Shown: one piece after another, positions 55,201-64,000 of the stretch
Layout: each line of letters starts with the position of its first letter
How positions within the stretch are numbered: position 1 is the first letter of the stretch
Source: Branchiostoma floridae
Taxonomy: Eukaryota; Chordata; Leptocardii; Amphioxiformes; Branchiostomatidae
NCBI RefSeq assembly: GCF_000003815.2
Contig: NC_049994.1
Coordinates: 13,315,039 to 13,379,038, forward strand
DNA: 64,000 bases
Reading direction: 5' to 3'
Translations under genes and position numbers: made by a program
The notes under the pieces: generated by a model
What the model saw: only the letters and a program-made list of their open reading frames with translations
What the model was told of the DNA's origin: nothing
Databases searched by the model: none

Positions 55201-58200
55201 AATAGACAAAGAAAAAGAAGCTGTGGCACCACAGAAAGGCCCTTACCCCGTTTATTCTGTTCGCCCAGTCAGGCCGGTTGCCTTGCATGGCGGCGTACAG
55301 GGAACCATTTGGCACGGGAGACGGCGTGTACGAGGGCCGCTGGTGTCTTTGGGCCATCACCTCCGCTAGCAACTGGCCGCTAAAGTCATCCGATTGATAT
55401 CTACAGACAATAAAAGGTGTTGAGTTAGAAGTATGGTAAAATATCACACAAGGTAATTTTGTCAAGACTAGTCTGACCACTGCCACAAAAGGACCTGGCC
55501 AATATGAATACTTTTTGGTGACCCCTTAGACAATTTTCCTCTGGACACAACTATCAAGAATACTGTCCACAGTGACCACCTGTCTGTATAGACCAGATTT
55601 TGTTAGTCCCCTGGGTGGTTGTCTGACATTTGTCAGCCATTCTGCATGCAAATGTTGCCAAGAAGACCAGCACTTACCTTTTTTCTACTATTTCTATTGT
55701 TAGATGTAATAGCTCTCTTTTGCTCTTCTCTCTTCTTTTGACCATTTCTAACAATGTTCTGTGAAAGAGGGAAAAGACAAACTTAGTCAATACATTAATG
55801 ATAAAGGATATACTGGATAGTAAACTGGCAATTGCAGTGTTTTACTACACAAAAGGAACATTCTTTTTCTATCAAATGCTTGCCTTCAACAGTATACACA
55901 AATACGTTCCTTGACGTTAAGATTAGGGACCGTACGGCATTTAGCGAGGGGGGAGGGCCGGTCGCCAGGGGGGGGAGGGCCAAGCAAAAAAATATTTTGC
56001 CAGGGGGAGGGCCTAGCAATTTTTTTTTTACTTGGGGGGAGGGCCAAGCAAAAAAAAAAAATAGCTTGGTCTGCCAGCAAAATATGTCCCTTAAAATCCA
56101 AGAAACGGCGTTTCAGAGGGTCAAGATTTCAAAATTTTTCTGGACCTCTGCAAGGGATCGCCCGAGGTTGGCGCTCGGGATACAGTGAAAATACGAAAGG
56201 GAGGGGGCGGGGCTTATGCATGACGCCCTCGGAAACCTTCTTCATGTACAGAAATGTTATTAAACTCTAGATTAGTCTGCCAGCAAAATTTACCCCTGTC
56301 TTATTGCCCTCAAAATGTAAGAAATGGCGTTCAGAGCTCGAGGGTAAATATTTGCAAATTTCCCTGGATCCCTTTTGACGTGACCGGCCTCGCGCCTTTG
56401 ATGACCGACATTGTGATAATGTGTTTGGGGGGGATTTAATTTTGTATTTCTAAATTGAAATGCTATTAAAGTTAGCTTTGTTTGTCAGCAAAATATCTCC
56501 TCAAACTGAAGGAAATAGCTTTTAAGAGGGTCAAGATTTCAAAATTCTCCCGGACCTACCTTGCGATTCTTCGTGCCTTTGGCGCCGAACATGGTGTTCG
56601 GAACGTCGTTCTCAAAAACTTGAAACCCTCGTATTTTATTTATTTTTTCATAGAAATGTCATCTAACCAGCAAATTTTCCCATAAAAGCAATGCAGGAAA
56701 TCGTGGCAAAAAAAGCGTGGCATTTCTAAAAGATCTCCTGCAAGTCTGCGGTCTCACGCCCGCCGGCGGCTAGAGAGAGGCGACCGGTCTTACCCCGCCA
56801 TGGGAAAATCAGCGTCACGCGTCGGCGCCCCCCTCCCCACTACAGTTTTGGAAGTCGAATCGTGCTGTCGTTTTGGTTTTCATTTTTCCCCCCGATTTAC
56901 CGTAAGTTATTACCACCACAGAACCAAAAAAAAGTCCAAAATATATGTAAATTGTAAATAGTTTCCGTCAAGCTGCTCAGGCCCGCGAGCTTGCAGCGGG
57001 CGCGCGCCGCTTCGTGGCGCAAATCTACTAGAAATCCAGGTACAAATGCTTTTTAGGTGTTGTTTTAATATCAAAACAATGAAATAGCTTCTATGAAGCA
57101 AATATTTATGCCTCTATGAAGCAGATATTTATCCCTCTATTAAGCAGATATTTTGAGCCATTCTGTTTTCCTTTTTTTACTAGGGGTGAGAGATCTGCTT
57201 CTCGATGAAAATCATGAAAAAGTATGACGCAAAGCACATTTCCAAATGCTGGAGCGCAGTGTTTTATTGGCGTCTTGAATATTTTTTTTCAAAGTTGATA
57301 GGAGGGGGGAGGGCCAAGCAAAAATATTTTGTCTTGGGGGGAGGGCCTAGCAAAAAAAAATTTACCTGGGGGGAGGGCCATGCAAAAGTTTTTTGACCCG
57401 ACCCTCTGGCGACCGGCCCTCCCCCCTCACTAAACGCCGTACGGTCCCTTATAAAAGGCAGATGCAATACTTACACAGCTCTATTTAGATCTCTCCTAAG
57501 TTTCAGCATCTTTTCATAGGAAGCTTCGTCATTTTTCCGATTCTGCAAGGAAAGACAATGAGTTTAACAGTCCCTAGGACTAAACTAATAAGCTCTTGTG
57601 AAAATTCTTCCCTTCACAGCGCGTTTTGAACACCTGTGATTATACCTCTTTGAGAGTCAACATCAAAGATAATAGACAAGACATCCCTGAAAGATTTCAT
57701 CGGCAGATTTAATCACTAGATAAGTTCTTTGTACAAAACCAAGCGTGTATACTTGTTATGCCGACAGTCCATCCCCTTTTTAAGGGCAATACTGACTGAT
57801 ACTTCTTCGGATTGTAGCTAAGTACTAAAGTAGTTCACTACTCCTGTTAGAAGAAAGCGGTGACTGAGTTTGTATCCCCCCTCATTGTGGTTCATGACTG
57901 GAGTTGATTTTTTTTACCTATACAGCAGCATTCAAAACGATCATAGAAATGCGATCTAGTCATGAACACTTGGTTGAACACTTGGTTGTGTGCGCTGAAC
58001 TTTGTTACCAAATTAACTAGATATCTTGAGACAACAGCAGAGTTTCTTACCTTCCTGGTCTGCATCTTCTCCGTTCTCCTTCTGAAGGCCACGTACGGGT
58101 TGTTGGTCGTCGACCCGTCTCTCTTCTCCGTCCTCACCTGTGCGATCAGCGGATGGGGCTGAAAATGGAACAACTCGTTAGAAATAGATCTGAGACAGGT

Positions 58201-61200
58201 CAAACTTGGGTAGTTCCCTTAGAGGAAGCGCCCTCTGGCAAAACACACAGGAACTACAGCACAGAGACACAGACATCCACAGACAAACAGAAGCCAAATC
58301 AATACTTTAATTCCTTGGGGTGAAGTACATATAACAAACTATGAAAGTCTGCTTGAGTCTCTACAGATTTACCTACACTGATCACATTAATGCCTTTCTT
58401 CCATAAGTCACCACAAAGTGTATAGAACAGCCGTCTCACTTACATCCTTGTATTTCTCATCTACTAACACTTTCGTTTCTTGAGCCAGTACTTACACTTT
58501 TGTTTCTCTTCTTGAGCCAGTAGTCGTACACAGCCTTGATGAGATCATCATCTTCCTTCAGGAGCAGCTTGGCTTCTTGTAACGTGACAGGCTGGAGGAA
58601 TAGACAGAAATGATTTCATCAATTAATTACTGAAAGACTTGTTTACGATGACCATCGCAAACGGAGAAAACCAGGTAAAGAGTGGTGAAGGCAGAAGATA
58701 TCATAGAAGGGGTTTAAATGGAATGCTCCTCCAGGAGATTTACAAATTTCTACAAATCTCTGAAGCAGGTTGAGAAGGAAATCTTAACTCAAAACTCAAG
58801 AAATACACACAATTGATCATGTTTTGAGCCAATGTGAGTATTTTGACAGAAATATATTGGATGTAGCTGAAACAACTGTACATGACATGTGACCAAAGTT
58901 GAACACTCAAGTCACGTGTGACCTAGTAGCTCCCCTGTTTAATGTAAATGTTATGTTATGCAGGGTATAAGGGCCCACGGCTACAGCATAGGGTTGCAGC
59001 ACCCCTATTTCCCTCTTTAGATAAAGCCCTGATACATTCCACCCATCTGTTGTCCTGAGCCCTTCACTACCAACAGCCCCCTGTTGTAGTATCTTGCACA
59101 AATGTGTGGCCCAAGGGCTACAGAAATGGAGATTGACACGACTCCTATGCGTCTGTTACAGATGCATGGTTTTACAGTACATGATGTCATCCCACCCACC
59201 TGTGGTCCTGAGCCCTCCTATCATTATGCATCTGTTACAGATGCATGGTTAACCAGGTTTTACAGTATATCCCACCCACCTGTTGTCCTGAGCCCTTCTC
59301 TAACCGATCCATCATCTCCTCGAACTGCTGGGGCTCCAGGGTCATGGCAGAGCTGCGCTTGTTGTGGGTGTTCATCCACCGCTCGTCATCCGAGTCCATG
59401 TCATACTCAGGGTAGTCCTGCTCCATGTTCAGCGCTAAGGGGGGACAAGGTGGGAGATCGTAAGGTTAGAATTATAAAATATCATCATCATCATCTCATC
59501 CTGTAAGAGAACTAAAGCATCAAAATGACATACTGTCCATGTTCAGTGCAGTGTTAGATCCAAGGGTACAAGTAGAGAGATTACAATGTCAGCAAAATTG
59601 TCTAGTCTTCACATGAATATAGAAGTGAGCTGCAGTGAAGCCATATTGCACCACCGAAAAAGCATTACCCCTTGTGTAAAGCATTATGCTTTTAGTTAGA
59701 AAAAGAATATGGTCATTGTAGATAGGTTCACAATTGAATCATTCTGTGGAAGAATTCTACATAATGCACTAAACACTATAAAATACAAACCAATCTGGAC
59801 AACATAAACACAGTCTAGGTGTGCATTAAACATAGAATTATACCAGTACTTGCACAAAATGATATATCTTCTTCTTCTACTATCGGCTCACTCTTGGATC
59901 CCATCTTTCTTCGTAACAGTAGTACCATTATTGGATAAATCCTATGTATTTCATTAGTGAATCAAGACCATACTTGCTCACCTTGTACATGTACAAACTG
60001 CTTCTGTGGTTTGAACTGTCCCTCGTACAGATCTTCATAGTACCCGACACCGACCTGCGCTGGTGGGGTGGGGATCACCAGGTTCTCAACCGCACCGTAC
60101 ACCTGCTGCGCGGACATGGCTCGCTGAAGATGTCTCTCCTGTATTGGGGGAAAAGTTAAGAGTCTTAAAACACACATTGAAGACTTGGGCTTATTCAATA
60201 TGTTTTTCCTATCCGACTGCTGCCTACCTGTGACAGGGATTCCAGCAGCAGTATAATCAAAAATGGATACGACGAGGGAGAACAATCAAGAGCCATAAAA
60301 CACACATTACATTTAAGACTGTCTGACATTCATTATTTGTCATGTACAAACTTAAAAGTGTTTCAACTAAACAAGACTAAAATTGACACAAAATTTAAAA
60401 ACTGCTGTCATCAAAATTGAGTTAAATGAACATTATGAACAAAAAACGGGTAATGCAGTTCTTTCTATTATAGAACTGGGTGGTCTTTTATTTTTAGAGA
60501 GAGTAAATCCGTCTTTCTTGGGACTGAATATCAAACTACATTACAGGCTATACTAGAATAATCCCAGAAAGCATCTAAGCGTACAAACCAGCATCCAACA
60601 TAAAGGTCAGTTTTATGGTAAATGTAAGAGTTTCACACTTCACTGCGATATTTTGTCATCTCAGGGGACCTTTCTCAGTACTGGACCAGTGGTGTAACAG
60701 ATTTATTAAAGTTCAATTTCATCTTTTCTGTCTTCTTTGTAGTGCTTAACTATAGGCTAGAAAACCCAAGTAGAATGGACGAATAACAACAAAATCTCCT
60801 TTAAAATTAAGCCACAAAACAACAAAGCATGGTATGGCATATCGCCTTCCTTCTTCAATTGAATACAGGAAGTACTGACTCAAAATACCAGGAAAGGAGT
60901 TAATACAAGCAAACAGTGACTCACGACCCTTGCATTTCATTTACAGACAAAAGGGACCGGCAACTTGAACTACAAGTGCATTCCAAAATATTCATAAAGT
61001 AGCATATACTACCTGTTTATACAAAAGCTAGACTGTTGATTTGTTTACTTTGCCATATTCATCAGTGAGAACAACAACTCTTGAATGAAAATGATTAGAA
61101 ATATACTTGTAATCACAGTTTTCTTAATCTAAGTAGCCCAATAGTAGTACTTATCACATCATACTAATGAAAATTCATATTAACATTCATAGATTTTAGC

Positions 61201-63931
61201 TTCAATGCAAAACAAAAGACTGACTAAAAAGGATTCAGATAGAAAAATACAGCAAAGAAAAATTGATCTAAACTCTAACCCAACAAAAAAGTTCCAATAT
61301 TTGTAAATTTTAAGGGGGCCTTTAGCAATACCTTTATGTGCATCCGTCAGAATAATAGCATACTGTAGCCCAAGCTTCTCAACCAGAGAAACTTGACCTG
61401 TGCAAGTGCACAAGTAGAGTATTGATTCTTTCATTCTACATGGAATTTGATACTTGTGACTTCATATCACAGTTCATATCTGCCGCACCAAAAGGTAAGT
61501 CAATAGTATCAGTGTCACCAAGGTTTCCTCCCATAAGAACCATACTTCACTAAGTTATTGGTTACATAAAACTTAATTAAGCGTTTGATATTTATTTCCA
61601 AGCAATCTAATTATACTTTTATTCCCTTTGGTAAGGCAGTAATAGGGAACAGCTTGTGTCTACACTTAAAATTTCATACAGAAATACAGTAGCTTCACAC
61701 TTGGTTAATTCTAACATCATAACAGTTGTGCCTGCAAGGTAGTGTCGTGATTTTTTTATAACAATAACATATGACTAGTAGTGATGATCCGAAAGAATAG
61801 AACCCTGTGAATTCAGAAATATCACTACAATTCGACTTTATCATGTTATTTAGTACTGTTAGTTTCTGTGTGTTTGTATTGGCACATTTTAAAGGACATG
61901 AAAGAATAAAAATATTCAAGATTACACAGACAACAACAACACTGGCTCATGAATTTGACCAATATTTTTTACCAGAGCTGGTAAGACATGCTACAAAAAT
62001 TTTCACATAAATTCATATTTTTGTTACTAAAACTGGTACAGCACTAGGATAATTCAATTATGATGTCCACTCATGTTTATCAGAAAAACTTCCTTTTGCA
62101 ATGCACACCAAACCTATGCTCAGTTATAGTTATACAGGGATTGAAAAGCATTTTGTTAACATTCAAAATGGACACATTTAAAATTCCCTTCACAGGACAA
62201 ATTTTACCTGCAACTGCTTTTCTTGTTTATACGAAAAAAACAAAGCCTAGCAACTGTACCAGTAACAGTGTACTATAATCTTGTTATCTTCTGTGTTCAA
62301 GTATTATAGACTATAGTATAAAGGTACATTGTGGTGTGATGAGGTCACTGTGACCCAGAGGAAATTTAGCGTCTCATTTTACTGTTGTTTACATTTCTAG
62401 TCTCTGGCCTTGAGGACTGTAGCAGTTCAAATTGTTACTGAAAAGGGCACATTACAAATTTGGAAATAACTTTTGATATACAGTATCATACTCACTTGTA
62501 AATTCAAGGCAAACTTCTTGCCTTGAAAAGACTGAAATGATTTCAATTTCAGAGACATGCCTCAAAATTTTCCATTTACTCTAACTAAATCTAATGTCTT
62601 CAGGAACAATACAAAAGGAAACCATCATGAAGCCCCTATAATTTGCATTTATATAGCTGCTTGAATGGTTCAATCCCTCCCTAAGTATTTCAGAACACTG
62701 CATTATACCTACAAACAAACTCTACCTAAGCAACTACTAAACCAAGAAATGCATCTTCATCCATTCTCCTGTGATATTTGCTTCCCAGTGATTCTGTTTG
62801 CAGTTCTCCCCTTAGTCAAACACTAGATAAGGCCTTTTCAAGCATGAGTAGGTTTGTATGTAGAGGCTTCATGGTGTTGAAAGCAATCAGATGGCTTCTA
62901 CCTGAATTGTTTAGAGGTGTGATTAACAAGACCAACACCTTAAACAATGGTGTCATATTACATGTTTGTAATAACTATTGCATACAGATACACACAGCAT
63001 TGTCTTTAGGAAGTACTGTGTAATATAGACAAGTATTATCCCTTTTATACTTCAAGACTCTAAATAAAGGGGTAGCCTGACTGTCCTGGCTGTCATAAGT
63101 ACACCAAATTATTATTTGGCATATCTTATTACCTGGATGTCTTACCTTTATCCACTGTCAGGCCTTAGTAAGTTTGCTGTTACTTTCTGGGTAAATATAT
63201 CTATTATATTGACAATCCTATGAAATTGTAAACAAAATTATTAAAGTCAATGAAACCTTAAGCTATTTATGCTTATGACATTCATTTAAGGCTACTTTTT
63301 GTATTAATCTCTCTTTATACTTTGAATTTATATGAAAATACTACTGTTGTGTATATAATTCTACACATTATAAATACATTCATCATAGACAATTGAATTG
63401 GGGATTACAATTATTCTTTCTTTGTAAAACCTATGGTTATACATGCATGTGAAGTTTTCTGCTGTCATAAGCACTGCGATTTATTATTTATGGCCATAAT
63501 TTGGGGTCTTTGTGATACCCGCCCCTCCCAACATGGCGGACAAGGCCGTCGGGTCACGTGACCCAAGAGTGTTCATCAATACGACTCAAAAAATTGCACA
63601 GAATAATATCATAAATCCAGCAGTTTTACTCTATTATATGTTATGATTATGCTATTATGATTTTTCCAGGTTCAAAGTCATCAGTTTTGTACATTCGACA
63701 TCAAAGCTTTCCGCGCCATTTCCATCATGGCGGCCCAATCAGAAGCCTTCTACATCCCACCACAAAGGAAGTACCCACCGATTCCTCTTCCTTCTCCATG
63801 CCGGTGGGCATCTGCGGCACGGCGCGGTTGATGGCGGTGTACTCGGGCAGATCGGGCAGGTCTTCCGTGTGGAACACCGGCATGGGCTTGCTGGCGTCCA
63901 GCGCACGGGCTCGGAACGATAACTTACTCAT
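49250..63931 (-). CDS. EPC: Enhancer of polycomb (EPC1/EPC2 orthologue), NuA4/TIP60 scaffold
   Basis: Sixteen exons: 63931-63779, 60138-59982, 59434-59280, 58591-58496, 58158-58051, 57542-57475, 55758-55678, 55400-55247, 54434-54261, 53784-53552, 53054-52929, 52601-52436, 51480-51395, 50895-50759, 50164-49869 and 49316-49250. The product is about 751 residues against roughly 810-840 in vertebrates. The N-terminus (MSKLSFRARALDASKP, INRAVPQMPTGMEKEEES) and EPL1 region (LQRAMSAQQVYG, QFEEMMDRLEKGSGQQ, LLLKEDD, PYVAFRRRTEKMQTRK) are nearly invariant. The middle has GNWPWEAKEEGGLGDPRYRY and RRRVGRGGR, and the end is LAMEVT-stop. EPC is a chromatin scaffold of the NuA4/TIP60 acetyltransferase complex. 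Phases match everywhere except exon 15, which is one base too long. A 1.5 kb DNA transposon relic sits in intron 6, and small tandem duplications copy two of its splice sites. Confidence 0.95.
50077..50139 (-). other. Probable one-base insertion (allele or assembly error) in EPC exon 15
   Basis: Entering exon 15 in the phase set by exon 14 gives GTNKVTLHLPP, which resembles the EPC segment GNNIRLTVPSS. Staying in that frame loses the later conserved block and hits a stop at 49941. The conserved AAVLKLAAP block and the correct phase-2 exit to the last exon lie in the frame reached by removing one base. Several G runs on the plus strand (seven at 50133-50139, others down to 50077) are candidate sites. 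The exact base cannot be located by eye. Confidence 0.6.
52601..52860. repeat. Tandem duplication copying the EPC exon 12 acceptor region
   Basis: The exon 12 boundary sequence (AAGTGCCGCCTTGAGTAAAA on the plus strand) recurs near 52708 and 52815. It is followed by repeated AGCAA(A/G)AAACAA, CCTGGCAA(T/C)CTATAT and GGTACTG(C/T)AACATG blocks. Two to three units of about 110-130 bp are recognisable. Confidence 0.65.
53369..53454. repeat. Short hairpin element AGCCTGG...CCAGGCT
   Basis: The outer arms AGCCTGGTTACCAG and CTAGTATCCAGGCT are inverted. The inner segments AATCTCA and TGAGATT, with TCTATG and CATAGA, form further pairs. Non-coding, in EPC intron 10. Confidence 0.6.
54435..54960. repeat. 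Four degenerate tandem units in EPC intron 8
   Basis: Units share GAAGGCAACCA, (C/T)CATGGGTTT, ATCAACATA and CATTTTCATGTCAT, then ACATGG and CTATTTGCATTTCTGTGAAT. The spacing is about 130-160 bp. The first begins right at the exon 9 acceptor. Confidence 0.65.
55926..57448. mobile_element. 1.5-kb PIF/Harbinger-like non-autonomous transposon in EPC intron 6
   Basis: Ends GGGACCGTACGGCATTTAGC and GGGACCGTACGGCGTTTAGT form about 45-bp terminal inverted repeats, flanked by TTA on both sides (55923-55925, 57449-57451). Each end has subterminal GGGGGGAGGGCC(A/T)AGCAAAA units. The interior has about four degenerate 205-215-bp repeats (starting near 56068, 56274, 56487 and 56660) sharing CAGCAAAAT and GGGTCAAGATTTCAAAA. 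No transposase frame was seen. Confidence 0.8.
59039..59297. repeat. Tandem duplication copying the EPC exon 3 end and its splice donor
   Basis: CCCACCCACCTGTTGTCCTG followed by AGCCCT occurs at 59271-59297 (the real exon 3 end), at 59191-59217 and, with one change, at 59039-59064. On the minus strand each reads AAGGGCTCAGGACAACAG|GTGGGT or near it. The two right-hand copies belong to an 80-bp unit that also repeats CTGTTACAGATGCATGGTT. Confidence 0.8.
63528..63562. promoter_or_regulatory. YY1-like and CACGTG elements near the EPC start
   Basis: AACATGGCGG (63530-63539) resembles the YY1 core. GTCACGTGAC (63553-63562) is a palindromic E-box of the USF/MiT type. A second ATCATGGCGGCC with an adjacent CCAAT lies at 63724-63740. 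All fall in the first 400 bases of intron 1 or at the exon 1 edge, a usual position for downstream elements in TATA-less housekeeping promoters. Confidence 0.4.
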
Positions 63932-64000
63932 GGTGTGGGCCAGGAAAAAAAAGAATACGAAATGAGCAGATTACGATCACAAAAACTCCGCACAAAATCC

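Overview
This is a eukaryotic window and most likely chordate. The set of intron-rich genes points to a lancelet (Branchiostoma): an enhancer of polycomb, an SLC25A39/40 mitochondrial carrier, an ABO-like GT6 glycosyltransferase, a kelch-BTB protein, an NHL-propeller membrane protein and a MAM/thrombospondin receptor. The many short inverted-repeat elements fit a lancelet too. The species call is inference; no rRNA or mitochondrial marker is present. No prokaryotic operon structure, tRNA, rRNA gene, CRISPR array or viral gene was seen.

Layout. (1) 605-20791, minus: a 17-exon type I membrane protein with signal peptide, two MAM domains, seven TSP1 repeats, one transmembrane helix and a short tail. 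Its largest 3' intron (2386-8610) contains a complete kelch-BTB gene on the opposite strand (2857-7088, plus) whose acidic, stop-terminated C-terminus is present three times in tandem. (2) 20.8-24.9 kb: no recognisable gene; a roughly 1 kb tandem duplication and microsatellites. (3) 24950-26598, minus: two-exon GT6 glycosyltransferase with a type II signal anchor and an unusual Asn-Val-Asp motif. (4) 30183-39499, minus: 11-exon SLC25A39/40 carrier. (5) 40896-46153, minus: five-exon type II membrane protein with an NHL-like beta-propeller and four cytoplasmic tyrosine repeats. (6) 49250-63931, minus: 16-exon enhancer of polycomb, complete from MSKLSFRARALDASK to the terminal AMEVT, with a reading-frame discrepancy of one base in exon 15.

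Gene models were built by hand. For each, exon lengths and intron phases were checked to add up (883, about 681, 326, 344, 601 and about 751 codons). Only EPC exon 15 fails this test, and one intron needs a GC donor. Five genes run on the minus strand, and there is no evidence that they act in one pathway. They are a chromatin scaffold, a mitochondrial carrier, a Golgi transferase and two surface proteins, with the nested kelch protein as a probable ubiquitin-ligase adaptor.

Introns and spacers are full of short non-autonomous elements. These include PIF/Harbinger-like elements with TTA or TAA target duplications, foldback hairpins, two copies of a 5S-rRNA-derived SINE, a 245-bp tandem array with paired octamer motifs, and small tandem duplications that copy splice sites of the EPC gene.
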